Source: Bog-473 sp035552095 (GTDB taxonomy: Bacteria; Actinomycetota; Acidimicrobiia; Acidimicrobiales; RAAP-2). From it: a stretch of 64,000 bases of DNA. The stretch covers positions 1-64,000 of the forward strand of contig DASZMA010000203.1 of the NCBI GenBank assembly GCA_035552095.1. The letters are read 5' to 3'. The notes under the pieces are model-generated. The model did no database searches and was not told where the DNA came from. It was given only the letters and a program-made list of their open reading frames with translations. How positions within the stretch are numbered: the stretch's first letter is position 1; every line of letters begins with the position of its first letter. The position numbers were made by a program, and so were the translations under genes. This document shows, piece by piece, positions 16,275-25,449 of the stretch.

Positions 16275-18675
16275 GAGCCAGGTGAACCGGTCTCGGGGAG
16301 GGTCACCGGCACGAGGGAGGGCAGATGCGGGGTGCGCGGTGGTGAGCCGGGGCGCCGCGCCGCCCACCCTGACCCAGCCGGACCCGGACCCCTTCGCCCC
16401 CGGGCGGTGGCGAGGCCAATGGATCTGGAGCGGCGTCGAACCGCCGGCGAGCCAGGTGCGGCGGAGCGTGGCCCTGCGCCGGGTGCTCACGTTGGCGTCG
16501 GTGGCGCCCCGCGTGCCGGCCCGGATCTGTGCCGACTCGCGCTACGTGCTCTGGGTGAACGGCCGGGAGGTGGTGCGGGGCCCGGGCCGCATCCACCCCA
16601 AGCGTCGGCGTTACGACGTGGCGGACCTGGCGCCGTACCTGCAGCCGGGCGAGAACGTGGTGGCCGCGCTGGCCACCTTCTACGGCCGCCCGACCGCCTG
16701 GTGGATGCCGTCGCCGACGGTGACCGGCCAGGTCCGCTCTGGTGGTTTCCTGTTCGAAGCGGATCTGGGCGATGACGGTTGGCTGGTCTCCGACGACAGC
16801 TGGCGGGCCCGGTTCCTGGTCGGCTGGGACGATGCGCCGGGGCCGCGGGGCATGGGGGAGCGAGGCATGGAGGTGGTCGACCTGCGGTCGCTCCCCGCCG
16901 ACTGGGCCGCGGCCGGCCTGGCCGACCACGACTGGCCGGCGGCCCGGACCATCCCGGCGGCCGGGCTGGGGGAAGCGGGACGGCCCGAGCCGCCCAACTA
17001 TCCCCACGGCCCGTTCGGCTCACGGCCGGCGAGCTACCCCGGCGCCACCCGAATTGAACTGGCGCACTGCGGTGCTGTGTTCCGGGCCGAGCGGGTGGTG
17101 GCGGGGACGCTGATCGTGGAACTCGAAGGTCCGGCCGGGTCGGAACTGACCCTCACCTGCGCCGAGTTCCCGGGGGACGAGGTGCCGGCCAGCCCGGGCG
17201 AGCCGATCGGCTGCACCATCACGTTGGACGGCACCCGGCGCCAGTTCGAAACCTTCGACCTCTATGGCCTGCGCCAGGTGCACGTCGGTGCCGCGCCCGG
17301 GGTGACCGTGCACGCCATGAGCGTCAACGAGCGGCTCTACCCCGTGATCGGGGCGGCGGGGTTCTCGTGTTCTGATCCCCAGCTCACCACCATCTGGGCG
17401 GTCGGGCGGCGCACGGTCAGCCTCTGCTCGTACGACGCCTACGTGGACTGCCCGACCCGCGAGCAACGGGCCTGGACCGGCGACGCCGTGGTGCACCAGA
17501 TGGTGGACCTGACCACCAACGGTGACTGGCGGCTGGCCCGCTGGAATCCCTTCATGGCGGCCGAGCCAATGCCCGACGGGATGCTACCCATGGCGGTGGC
17601 GGGTGACGCGACCGCGCTCGATGTCACCGTAATTCCCGACTGGGCGCTGCACTGGGTCCACTCGGTGGCCAATCTCTGGCGCTACCTGGGCGACCCGGCC
17701 GAGGTCAGCCGGTTGTTGCCGGTGGTCGAAGGCGTGCTGCGCTGGTTCGAACCGTTCCTGGACGGTGACGGCCTGCTGACCGACGTCGTCGGGTGGGTCC
17801 TCATCGACTGGGCCTCGGTCTACACCGACGGCGCCTGCGCCGCGCTGAACGGGTTGTTCGGCCGGGCCCTACTCGAGTTCGCTGCCATGGCCGAGTGGGT
17901 GGGCGACGGCGGGAGAGCCCGCTGGGCCCGGGCCCACCATCAGCGCCTGGTGGACGGATTCGAGCGCCTGTGGGATCCCGACCGCAGGCTCTACGTGGAC
18001 AGCGCCGTCGGTGGCGTCCGCCGGCCCATGACCTCCCAGCACGCGCAGGCGGCGGCCCTGGTGGGCGGACTGGCCCCCGAAGGGCGGTGGCCCCGCCTGG
18101 TCGAGGTGCTGACCGACGAAGCTGACCTGGTGCACGCCAGCTTCAGCGTGCCCCACGGGGAAGCGACGCCCAACCTGGGGGTGGAGGCGGGCGGACCGTA
18201 TATGCGACAGGGCCAGCCGGAGCCGTGGTGGGACGTGGCGCGCCAGGTGGTGCGGGCCCAGCCCTTCTTCCGCTACGTCATCCACGACGCGCTGGCCGAT
18301 GCTGGCCGCGCCGACCTCATCCCGGCTCTCTGCCTGGACTGGACGGTCGCCCTGGAGCGCTGCCCCACTTCGTGGACCGAGACCTGGTTCGGGGGTACCG
18401 TCAGCCACGGGTGGTCCGCCACCCCGACCCGGGACCTCATGGTGCACGTGCTCGGGGTCCAACCCGCTGAGCCCGGCTTCGCCGTGGCCCGCATCAATCC
18501 GCATCTGGGCTACCTGGAGTGGGCCGAGGGGAAGGTGCCGTGCCCGGCCGGGTTGATTGAGGTGAGGGTGGAGCGGGGTGTGCTCGCCGTGACGAGTCCC
18601 ATCGCGTTCCGGCACGGCCCTACGGAGTACGAAGCGGGGAGCCACCGGATCGCGTTGGCCGCACGCGCCGACTGA
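16273..18675 (+). CDS. Alpha-L-rhamnosidase-type glycoside hydrolase (GH78-like)
   Basis: 800 aa. N-terminal beta domains carry the lectin-like WRGQWIW...RRVLTL and YVLWVNGREVVRGPGR segments. The (alpha/alpha)6 catalytic domain has the family motif YVDCPTREQRAWTGDA (~395), and the later TSWTETWFGGTVSHGWSATPT gives the second conserved acidic/HGWS block. A beta domain closes the protein. No signal peptide is evident, suggesting cytosolic action on imported rhamnosides. The ATG 16273 start leaves a leader of about 10 bases, so a GTG further in (about 16339) cannot be excluded. The LacI-type operator supports sugar-inducible control. Confidence 0.85.
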   Translation: MSQVNRSRGGSPARGRADAGCAVVSRGAAPPTLTQPDPDPFAPGRWRGQWIWSGVEPPASQVRRSVALRRVLTLASVAPRVPARICADSRYVLWVNGREVVRGPGRIHPKRRRYDVADLAPYLQPGENVVAALATFYGRPTAWWMPSPTVTGQVRSGGFLFEADLGDDGWLVSDDSWRARFLVGWDDAPGPRGMGERGMEVVDLRSLPADWAAAGLADHDWPAARTIPAAGLGEAGRPEPPNYPHGPFGSRPASYPGATRIELAHCGAVFRAERVVAGTLIVELEGPAGSELTLTCAEFPGDEVPASPGEPIGCTITLDGTRRQFETFDLYGLRQVHVGAAPGVTVHAMSVNERLYPVIGAAGFSCSDPQLTTIWAVGRRTVSLCSYDAYVDCPTREQRAWTGDAVVHQMVDLTTNGDWRLARWNPFMAAEPMPDGMLPMAVAGDATALDVTVIPDWALHWVHSVANLWRYLGDPAEVSRLLPVVEGVLRWFEPFLDGDGLLTDVVGWVLIDWASVYTDGACAALNGLFGRALLEFAAMAEWVGDGGRARWARAHHQRLVDGFERLWDPDRRLYVDSAVGGVRRPMTSQHAQAAALVGGLAPEGRWPRLVEVLTDEADLVHASFSVPHGEATPNLGVEAGGPYMRQGQPEPWWDVARQVVRAQPFFRYVIHDALADAGRADLIPALCLDWTVALERCPTSWTETWFGGTVSHGWSATPTRDLMVHVLGVQPAEPGFAVARINPHLGYLEWAEGKVPCPAGLIEVRVERGVLAVTSPIAFRHGPTEYEAGSHRIALAARAD

Positions 18676-18689
18676 GGCAAACTCCCCGC

Positions 18690-19520
18690 ATGGACATCAG
18701 GGGAGGTGCGCTCGTGACCGGGGCCAGCCGGGGCATCGGGCGGGCGATCGCGCTCGAGCTGGCCCATCGTGGCTTCGACACGGTGGCCACCATGCGAGAT
18801 CCCGATGATGGCGCCGACCTGGCGTCGTTGACGTCGGGGCGCCTGAGCGTGCGTCACCTCGACGTCACCGACCCGAGTTCGTACGACCTACCGGGCGACT
18901 TGCGCGTGCTGGTGAACAACGCCGGCATCGATACGGACTACCTGCCGGTCGAGCACGGTGATCTTGACGACTGGCGGTCCCTCTTCGAGACCAACGTCCT
19001 GGGCGTCGTGGGCCTGACCAAGGCGGCCATCGCGACGTTGCGGGCGAACCAGCCGTCGGTGATCTGCAATGTCACCTCGTCGTCCATCCTGGCCCACGTG
19101 CCCTTCTACTCGGCCTACCGCGCCACCAAGGCCGCCGTGTCGGCCTTCGGCGACAGCCTTCGCGTCGAAGTGGCCTCGTCGGGGATCCGCGTGGTCGAGA
19201 TCCTCCCGGGTCCGATCAACACCGACATGTTCCGGCTCAGCACGGGAGAGCAGGCGGCGGGCCGGTTCGAGCGCTACCGGGCTTTGGCCGAGGAAGCCAA
19301 CCGGCTGCGCCAGGAGCACGCGGATCCCCAGGTCGCCGATCCGGCGGAAGCGGCCGTGCTGATCGTGAATGCCATCGTCAGCGACACCGGGCCCATGCGC
19401 TACGGCTGCGACCCGCTTTCGGTCGGGCTGCTCGAGCTGTGGCGCCAGTGTGACGATGAGACCGTCTTCGCGCTGACCGGCCAGTCCCTGCTCGACCAGG
19501 TCGCCGCCCGGGAGACCTGA
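18690..19520 (+). CDS. Short-chain dehydrogenase/reductase (SDR)
   Basis: 276 aa. NAD(P)-binding TGASRGIGRAIALEL at the N-terminus, NNAG at ~70 and the catalytic YSAYRATK preceded by a Ser-rich strand (VTSSSILAHVPF). The start ATG 18690 is 14 bases after the rhamnosidase stop, so it probably shares that promoter and may oxidise or reduce a product of glycoside cleavage. No more specific assignment is possible. Confidence 0.9.
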   Translation: MDIRGGALVTGASRGIGRAIALELAHRGFDTVATMRDPDDGADLASLTSGRLSVRHLDVTDPSSYDLPGDLRVLVNNAGIDTDYLPVEHGDLDDWRSLFETNVLGVVGLTKAAIATLRANQPSVICNVTSSSILAHVPFYSAYRATKAAVSAFGDSLRVEVASSGIRVVEILPGPINTDMFRLSTGEQAAGRFERYRALAEEANRLRQEHADPQVADPAEAAVLIVNAIVSDTGPMRYGCDPLSVGLLELWRQCDDETVFALTGQSLLDQVAARET

Positions 19521-19543
19521 CCGCGCCGGGCTCGGTGCTGCCC

Positions 19544-20431
19544 CTACCGGGAACTGGCCTCGCGGGAACTGGCCGCGCCCAACGGATCCCGGTCCGCACG
19601 GCTGGCATCGTCGCGGTCGGTCGAGATTGACAGGGCCTGCCATTGCGCATCGGACGCGGCCCGCGCCGCGGCCGCCGCGGTGGCGTAGGCGTAGGCCTCA
19701 CTGCCCAGGATCAGGCGCAGCGGCGGATCGTCCATGTCGGCCACCTGCAGCACGACCTGGGCCACCTTGGCCGGGTCGCCCAGGGCCGGGGCGTCGTTGT
19801 CGTGCATCCGGGCCATGACCCCCACCGTGGCCTGATACGGCGGGCTGACCGGCAGCACCCGCATGGAGGATCCGGACCAGTCGGTCTGCATGCCACCGGG
19901 CTCGAGGACGGTGACCCGGATCCCGAGCGGGCCGACCTCCCGGGCCAGGACTTCGGAGAACCCGCCGACGGCCCACTTGGCGGCCTGGTACGCCGACAGG
20001 CCGGCCGTGGCCAGGCGACCGCCGATGGAGGAGACCTGAATTATGTGGCCGCCGCCCTGCTGGCGCAGTACCGGCAACGCGGCCTTGGTGACGTTGATCA
20101 CGCCGAAGAGGTTGGTGTCGATCTGCCGGCGGAAGTCCGCCAGCGTGAAGTCCTCGACCGAGCCCAGATCGGCGTACCCGGCGTTGTTGACCACGACGTC
20201 GAGTTGACCGAAGGCAGCGACGGCGGCCGCCACGGCGGCCTCGGTCCCGGCCGGGTCCGTCACATCGAGCGCCAGCGGGAGGATGCGATCGCCGTAGCGG
20301 TCCACCAGGTCAGCCAGGGACTCGGGACTCCGGGCGGTGGCGACCAGTCGGTGGCCGCCGGCCAGGGTGGCTTCGGCAATGTGGCGGCCCAGGCCGCGGG
20401 AACTTCCGGTCAGTAAGAAGACCTTGGACAT
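19544..20431 (-). CDS. Short-chain dehydrogenase/reductase (SDR)
   Basis: 295 aa. TGSSRGLGRHIAEATL, NNAGYADLGSVED and YQAAKWAVGGFSEVL are the classical SDR dinucleotide and Y...K motifs. Start ATG 20431 is set by GGGAG nine bases upstream; ATG 20440 would have no spacing. An Ala-rich, charged tail follows the fold from about residue 250. Divergent from the TetR gene at 20552, with paired inverted repeats in between, so it is the probable target of that repressor. Confidence 0.9.
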   Translation of the reverse strand: MSKVFLLTGSSRGLGRHIAEATLAGGHRLVATARSPESLADLVDRYGDRILPLALDVTDPAGTEAAVAAAVAAFGQLDVVVNNAGYADLGSVEDFTLADFRRQIDTNLFGVINVTKAALPVLRQQGGGHIIQVSSIGGRLATAGLSAYQAAKWAVGGFSEVLAREVGPLGIRVTVLEPGGMQTDWSGSSMRVLPVSPPYQATVGVMARMHDNDAPALGDPAKVAQVVLQVADMDDPPLRLILGSEAYAYATAAAAARAASDAQWQALSISTDRDDASRADRDPLGAASSREASSR

Positions 20432-20493
20432 GTGATCCATCTCCCTTCGACGCCGCGAGCGGGTGGATTGGGGGACCCGGCGTCTCGTCAAGT

Positions 20494-20536
20494 TAACACA
20501 ACACTGTTGTAATAACAAGAGAACGATGTTGTGTTA
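20494..20536. promoter_or_regulatory. Nested TetR-type operator between SDR and TetR genes
   Basis: TAACACAACA (20494-20503) is mirrored exactly by TGTTGTGTTA (20527-20536). The inner sequence ACAACA-C-TGTTGT (20498-20510) is itself a perfect 13-bp palindrome. Three half-sites in 43 bp fit two cooperatively bound repressor dimers covering both divergent promoters. Confidence 0.65.
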
Positions 20537-20551
20537 TGTAGGATGGGGGCC

Positions 20552-21241
20552 ATGAGCGCCGGGGACACCACCTTCCAACGGGCCCGACGTCCCGAGCACA
20601 AGGAGCAGCGGCGCCAGGCCATCCTCGAGGCCGCCGCCCGGCTGGCCGGGCGCCAGGGCGTCCGCCGGGTGAGCCTGACCGACATCGCCGACCAGGTCGG
20701 CATCCACAAGTCGGCACTGTTGCGGTACTTCGAGACGCGCGAGGAGATCTTCCTCGAACTCACGGCCGGGTCCTGGCGCGAATGGGCTGCCGCCGTGCGG
20801 GTCGAGCTGGGCGCGCCCGCGGCCGCGCCCGGTGCGGCCGGAGCGGCCGGGGTCGTGGCTGACGTGATGGCCCGCAGTTTCGCTGACCGTCCCCTGCTCT
20901 GCGACCTCATCCCCCACACCGCGCTGAACCTCGAGCGCAACGTCTCGGTGGATGCCGTGCGCCGGTACAAGTTGACGTCACTGGGCGCCATCGGCGAGGT
21001 GACCGACGCGGTGCACGGGGTCCTCCCGCACCTCACCGTTGACGAGTGCGGTGAGTTCGTCCGGACGTTGGCCAGCCTGGCCGGCGCTCTGTGGCAGATC
21101 GCCAACCCGCCTCCGCCCTTGGCCGAGCTGTACCGATCGGACCCGGCCTTCGCCTCGGCCTGCGTGGACCTGGGCCCGCACTTGCAGCGGACGGCCGCCG
21201 TGGTGCTGGCCGGTCTGGTGCCGAGCCGCACCCCGGATTGA
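20552..21241 (+). CDS. TetR-family transcriptional regulator
   Basis: 229 aa from ATG 20552; ATG 20543 is also possible. The helix-turn-helix region is KEQRRQAILEAAARLAGRQGV...LTDIADQVGIHKSALLRYFETREEIFLEL, followed by a helical effector domain containing an Ala/Gly/Pro-rich loop near 85-95. It diverges from the SDR gene and carries its own operator, so autorepression and SDR control are expected. The following aldo/keto reductase, 83 bases downstream on the same strand, could be a second target. Confidence 0.92.
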   Translation: MSAGDTTFQRARRPEHKEQRRQAILEAAARLAGRQGVRRVSLTDIADQVGIHKSALLRYFETREEIFLELTAGSWREWAAAVRVELGAPAAAPGAAGAAGVVADVMARSFADRPLLCDLIPHTALNLERNVSVDAVRRYKLTSLGAIGEVTDAVHGVLPHLTVDECGEFVRTLASLAGALWQIANPPPPLAELYRSDPAFASACVDLGPHLQRTAAVVLAGLVPSRTPD

Positions 21242-21324
21242 ACGCCCCGCCTGCTCGGGGAACGCCCGGCACCCGATAGACCGGGACCTGAGCGAGCGAC
21301 GCCAGCGAAAGGAACGTGACGAGC

Positions 21325-22191
21325 ATGAGCGAGCAACGCCCGGCAGACGACTCGGGAACCTTCGATCTCGGGGGTGACCTCACCATCAACCGACTCGGCT
21401 ACGGCGCCATGCAGCTGACCGGGCCCGGGATCTGGGGCGACCCCGGCGACCCCGACGAAGCGGTTCGCGTCCTGCGCCGGGCCGTAGAGCTCGGCGTCAA
21501 CTTCATCGACACCGCGGACTCCTACGGGCCGTTCGTCTCGGAGCTCCTGATCAAGCAGGCCCTCCATCCCTACCCCGCGGACCTGGTCATCGCCACCAAG
21601 GCCGGGCTGACCCGGGCCGGGCCGGGCGACTGGCGTCCCGTCGGTCGGCCCGAGTACCTGCGCCAGCAGACCGAGCTCAGCCTGCGCCATCTCGGCCTGG
21701 AGCGCATCGACCTATTCCAGCTCCACCGGATCGACCCCAAGGTCCCGCTGGCCGATCAGGTCGGCGAGCTGTCCCTGCTGCAGAGCGAGGGGAAGATCCG
21801 GCACATCGGGCTCTCCGAGGTCAGCGTCAATGAGCTGAAGGAAGCCCAGAAGACCAGCACCATCGTCTCGGTCCAGAACCTCTTCAACCTGGCCGATCGA
21901 AGCGCCGAGCCGCTGCTGGACCACGTCGAGAACGAGGGCATCGCCTTCATCCCGTGGTTCCCACTGGCCACCGGAGCACTGGCCGACGCCGGCGGCCCGC
22001 TGCAGGAGATGGCGACCCGCCTCTCGGCCACCGGGGCCCAGCTGGCCCTGGCCTGGCTCCTGGCCCGCTCGCCGGTGATGCTGCCCATCCCCGGTACCTC
22101 GACCGTGGCCCACCTGGAGGACAACCTCGCCGGTGCCACCATCACCCTCTCCGAGGAGGACATGAAGGCTCTGTCGGCGGCGACCGACTAG
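21325..22191 (+). CDS. Aldo/keto reductase
   Basis: 288 aa TIM-barrel NADPH-dependent oxidoreductase. The catalytic tetrad is visible in FIDTADSYGP (Asp, Tyr), VIATKAG (Lys) and LFQLHRID (His), and the C-terminal IPGTSTVAHLEDN is the NADPH phosphate-binding loop. ATG 21325 is preceded by AAAGGAAC; GTG 21316 is an alternative. It resembles the YajO/PdxI-like group of oxidoreductases acting on small aldehydes, but the substrate is not assigned. Confidence 0.92.
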   Translation: MSEQRPADDSGTFDLGGDLTINRLGYGAMQLTGPGIWGDPGDPDEAVRVLRRAVELGVNFIDTADSYGPFVSELLIKQALHPYPADLVIATKAGLTRAGPGDWRPVGRPEYLRQQTELSLRHLGLERIDLFQLHRIDPKVPLADQVGELSLLQSEGKIRHIGLSEVSVNELKEAQKTSTIVSVQNLFNLADRSAEPLLDHVENEGIAFIPWFPLATGALADAGGPLQEMATRLSATGAQLALAWLLARSPVMLPIPGTSTVAHLEDNLAGATITLSEEDMKALSAATD

Positions 22192-22206
22192 GCGGCCCGG
22201 TGGTGC

Positions 22207-22228
22207 GGGCGCCGTCCGTCGGGCGCCC
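22207..22228. terminator. GC hairpin between convergent genes
   Basis: GGGCGCC (22207-22213) pairs with GGCGCCC (22222-22228) around an 8-base loop, between the aldo/keto reductase stop and the stop of the convergent DUF2231 gene. There is no U-tract, so termination here is only plausible. Confidence 0.35.
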
Positions 22229-22815
22229 TACTCGCCGGACGGGCCGGGAAACACGTCGGTCTCGGATTTGTGCCACACCGGACTGTCACCGGCCGTCTCG
22301 ACGTTGAACCCGTACTCGTAGACCAGGCTGCCGCCGAAGGTGGCGCCGGTCGAGACCAGGGCGGCGATCACCAGCGAGAGCACCATGACGCCGACCGGCG
22401 CCACCAGGGCGGTGTGGTAGTCGTTCAGGCGCCACACGATGTCACCCAGGGCCAGCACGGTGACGGTGAGCATCAGGGTGGCGTGGGTGTTGATGGTGCG
22501 CCGAGCCTGCGTTCCCGCTTCCGAGGACTTCCAGGCGTCCATCAAGCCGGTCAGCGCGGCAAGCACCGACACGGCGGCGCCCCCGAGGAAGACGAAGGTG
22601 CCGGCGTGCCACACCTCCCGGGCCCAGTGGTGGTTCCGGCCGGCGGCAAAGGAGATCACATCGAAGGCGGCGCCGAAGAGATAGGCGGTGATGGGCACGT
22701 CGGTCAGGGGAGGATGCAAGGGCTTGCCGGACCAGCCGCGCAGGCCCTTGAACGTGCGCCCCTTGAGCGTCAGCGTCGGTCGGATCGAGAATTTCCTCAT
22801 CATCTCCATTGTCAT
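22228..22815 (-). CDS. DUF2231 predicted membrane protein
   Basis: 195 aa, ATG 22815 with GGAAG eight bases upstream. The signature PLHPPLTDVPITAYLFGAAFDVISF defines this family of four-helix membrane proteins. Hydrophobic segments follow near 50-70, 80-105, 125-145 and 150-170, and conserved histidines (GRNHHWAREVWHAG; INTHATLM) suggest metal or heme contact. The role of the family is not established. It is a single gene, convergent with the aldo/keto reductase. Confidence 0.8.
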   Translation of the reverse strand: MTMEMMRKFSIRPTLTLKGRTFKGLRGWSGKPLHPPLTDVPITAYLFGAAFDVISFAAGRNHHWAREVWHAGTFVFLGGAAVSVLAALTGLMDAWKSSEAGTQARRTINTHATLMLTVTVLALGDIVWRLNDYHTALVAPVGVMVLSLVIAALVSTGATFGGSLVYEYGFNVETAGDSPVWHKSETDVFPGPSGE

Positions 22816-23055
22816 GGACGTCACTTCCGACTTCAATCGGTCAGAGGTGGTTCGTGTCACCCGTTCGATCCCGCTCCTGACTGCAACGGACGTGTCCGCC
22901 TTGGCGGCCGCCGGGCGCCAGGTTCACGGTATTTTTCTGGTGAACGGCAGCCGATTGGGAACATCCGCCTGCGGCGGGAGGTTGAAACCTGGAGGGAGTG
23001 CGGTCGGTGCCGTGCTGTCGGTGCCACCATGAGCCCCGACTCCCGGTTCGCGGAA

Positions 23056-23065
23056 ACTGATCAGT
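23056..23065. promoter_or_regulatory. Palindrome ACTGATCAGT before the MFS gene
   Basis: A perfect 10-bp palindrome ending 17 bases before ATG 23083, in the 267-base spacer between two outward-reading genes. It could be an operator for the drug-type exporter. The rest of the spacer shows no recognisable gene. Confidence 0.3.
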
Positions 23066-23082
23066 GAGGCACACTTTCTTTC

Positions 23083-24657
23083 ATGACCGACGTACTCAGC
23101 ACTGACGACGGCACCTTGAGCACGCCGAACGGGCGCCGGGTCCCGGACTGGGTGATCCTGCTCATCGCCTGCGTGGCCCAGTTCATGGTCGTGCTCGATG
23201 TGTCGATCGTCAACGTGGCCCTCCCGTCGATCGGGCGCGACCTGCACTACAGCCCGACCGGCCTGCAATGGGTGGTCAATGCCTACGTCCTGACCTTCGC
23301 CGGCTTCCTGCTGCTGGGCGGGCGGGCCGCCGACCTCTTCGGTCGCCGCCGGGTCTACCTGTTCGGCCTGGGGCTGTTCACCGTGGCCAGCCTGGTCGGT
23401 GGCATCGCCCAGAACTCCGCCTGGCTCACCACGGCGCGGGCCGTGCAGGGCATCGGCGGCGCCTTCCTTTCGCCGGCCACGCTCACCATCATCGTCACCA
23501 CCTTCACCGGGGCGCGCATGGCCAAAGCGCTCGGCATCTGGAGCGCGGTGGCCGGGGCGGGCGGCGCGGCCGGCTCGATCCTCGGCGGTGTCCTCACCGC
23601 CGAGATCTCCTGGCGCTGGGTCCTCTTCGTCAACATCCCCATTGGCGTGGCGGCCACGGTGGCGGCGTTGGTCTTCCTGACCGAGGCCAAGCGGCAGCCG
23701 GGCGGGGCCCAGCGGCCCAAGCTTGACGTGGGCGGGGCCATCACGGTGACGGCGGGACTCGGGGCGCTGATCTACGCCATCGTGGGCACCGACACCCACG
23801 CCTGGGGTTCGGCGTACACCCTGTCGATCCTGGGCGTGGCGGTGGTCCTGCTGGCCATCTTCGCCTTCATCCAGTTCAAAGTGGCATCCTCCCCACTCGT
23901 GCCCTTCCGGCTCTTCCGCTCGCGGTCGGTGAGTGGCGCCAACCTGGTGATGTTCCTGGTGGGCGCCGCCTTTTTCTCCATGTGGTACTTCCTGTCCCTG
24001 TACCTGCAGAACGTGCTCGGCTACGGCGCGCTCAAGGCCGGCCTGGCCTTCTTCCCCATGGCGGTCGCCATCATCATCGGGGCCCAGGTCAGTGCCCGCC
24101 TGCTGCCCAAGGTGGGCGTGCGACCGCTCCTCCTGGTCGGGACCGTCCTCGTCACCGTCGGCTTCGCCTGGCTCACCCAGATCCACGTCAACAGCGGCTA
24201 CTGGGACCACGTGTTCGGCCCGGGCTCCATCGTCTCGCTGGCCATCGGCGTGCTCTTCACCCCGCTCGCCTCTGCGGCCACCTCGGGCGTCCATTTCACC
24301 GAAGCCGGCCTGGCCTCGGGCGTGCTGAACACGGCCCGCCAGATGGGGGGCTCCATTGGCCTGGCCGCCCTCGCCACGGTCGCCATCGACCACACTCACG
24401 CGTTGCTGGGCGCTGTCCACGGCTCGGTGGCCGCGCCGGTGGCTTTGACCTCGGGCTATGCGCGTGCCTTCACGGTCGCCGCCGTCTTCGGCGTGGCCGC
24501 CTTCGCGGCCTCGTTCATTGTGCCGTCCATGAGAGCCAAGACGGCCCCTTCCGAGGGGGAGGAGACGTCCGAAGCCGTGGTCGACGGCGAGGAGGGGGCC
24601 TTGCCGGTCCTAAATTCCGGATCGGCCCCGGCCACCTGGCGTCCCGAACCGGCCTAG
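23083..24657 (+). CDS. MFS transporter, DHA2 (EmrB/QacA) 14-helix family
   Basis: 524 aa proton-driven exporter. It opens with VILLIACVAQFMVVLDVSIVNVALPSIGRDL (motif D1 region), then LLLGGRAADLFGRRRVYLFG (motif A) and ARAVQGIGGAFLSPATLTII, with hydrophobic segments enough for 14 helices and a charged, Glu-rich C-terminus. It may export a drug-like or siderophore-like molecule. The downstream gene, three bases after the stop, encodes a siderophore-interacting flavoprotein, which favours an iron-related role. Confidence 0.92.
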   Translation: MTDVLSTDDGTLSTPNGRRVPDWVILLIACVAQFMVVLDVSIVNVALPSIGRDLHYSPTGLQWVVNAYVLTFAGFLLLGGRAADLFGRRRVYLFGLGLFTVASLVGGIAQNSAWLTTARAVQGIGGAFLSPATLTIIVTTFTGARMAKALGIWSAVAGAGGAAGSILGGVLTAEISWRWVLFVNIPIGVAATVAALVFLTEAKRQPGGAQRPKLDVGGAITVTAGLGALIYAIVGTDTHAWGSAYTLSILGVAVVLLAIFAFIQFKVASSPLVPFRLFRSRSVSGANLVMFLVGAAFFSMWYFLSLYLQNVLGYGALKAGLAFFPMAVAIIIGAQVSARLLPKVGVRPLLLVGTVLVTVGFAWLTQIHVNSGYWDHVFGPGSIVSLAIGVLFTPLASAATSGVHFTEAGLASGVLNTARQMGGSIGLAALATVAIDHTHALLGAVHGSVAAPVALTSGYARAFTVAAVFGVAAFAASFIVPSMRAKTAPSEGEETSEAVVDGEEGALPVLNSGSAPATWRPEPA

Positions 24658-24660
24658 GCG

Positions 24661-25449
24661 ATGACGGACAGCGCCAGCGCCGGCCCGCCCTCGCTCGAGA
24701 CCTCTGCCCTGCTGCGGCGGTTGGACGACGCCCACCTGTGGGACCTCGAAGTCACCGAGGTGGTGGCCCTGAGCCCGACCATGCGCCGCCTCCGCTTGAC
24801 CGCGCCCGGGCTGGCCGAGCTGACGTACCAAAGTGGCCAGGACCTGATGCTGGCCGTACCGGGGCCTGAGCGCACGTCCTTCCGGCGCCGCTACACCATT
24901 CGATCGTTCGATGCGACGGCGCCGACGATCGATATCGACGTGGTGCTGCACGGCGATGGGCCGGGGGCCGCCTGGGCCGGCTCCGTGCAACCCGGCGGGC
25001 GCATCGAGGCCATCGGCCCCCGGGGCAAGGTCGTCATCGAGGCGAACGCCGACTGGCACCTCTTCGCCGGCGACGATTCGGCCGTGCCGGCCAGCCTGGC
25101 CATGGCGGAATCGCTCCCCGATCCGGAACGAGCGATCGTGGTGCTCGAGGTCGACCAGGTGGCCGACGAGCAGCCGGCCCGCCGGGCTGACGGGCGACCG
25201 GTCCCGGTGACCTGGTTGCACCGGGGGGCCACCGATCCGGCCTCGGCGGCCAAGCTCATCGCCGCGCTGCACGCGGTGCCGCTGCCGGCCGGGCGCGGCC
25301 ACGCCTACCTGGCCGGCGAGCTCGGCGTGGTGGCCCAACTACGGAGCGTGCTCCTCGAACGCGGCCTGGCCGCCGAGCAGATCTCGGCCAAGCCCTACTG
25401 GCGCGCCGGCCGGGCCAATGCCGCCCACGGCGAACCCGATCGTCCCTAG
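24661..25449 (+). CDS. Siderophore-interacting protein (FAD-dependent ferric reductase family)
   Basis: 262 aa. N-terminal FAD domain with SFRRRYTIRSFD (FAD-binding RxYT) and the C-terminal SIP domain with DWHLFAGDDSAVPASLAMAESLP, AYLAGELGVVAQLRSVLLERG and KPYWRAGRAN. Such proteins (ViuB/FhuF-like role) reduce ferric siderophores to release iron in the cytosol. It starts at ATG 24661 right after the MFS stop TAG at 24655-24657, so it is co-transcribed with the exporter. No siderophore synthesis gene is in view. Confidence 0.9.
   Translation: MTDSASAGPPSLETSALLRRLDDAHLWDLEVTEVVALSPTMRRLRLTAPGLAELTYQSGQDLMLAVPGPERTSFRRRYTIRSFDATAPTIDIDVVLHGDGPGAAWAGSVQPGGRIEAIGPRGKVVIEANADWHLFAGDDSAVPASLAMAESLPDPERAIVVLEVDQVADEQPARRADGRPVPVTWLHRGATDPASAAKLIAALHAVPLPAGRGHAYLAGELGVVAQLRSVLLERGLAAEQISAKPYWRAGRANAAHGEPDRP

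Noticed and set aside
22814..23032. 72-codon plus-strand ORF (MDVTSDFNRSEV...) before the MFS gene
   Set aside because: Its start lies within the first codons of the DUF2231 gene on the other strand and there is no ribosome site or recognisable sequence.
22924..24420. 498-codon minus-strand frame opposite the MFS transporter
   Set aside because: Asp/Gly/His/Arg-rich low-complexity translation typical of an antisense shadow; the plus strand encodes a clear transporter.
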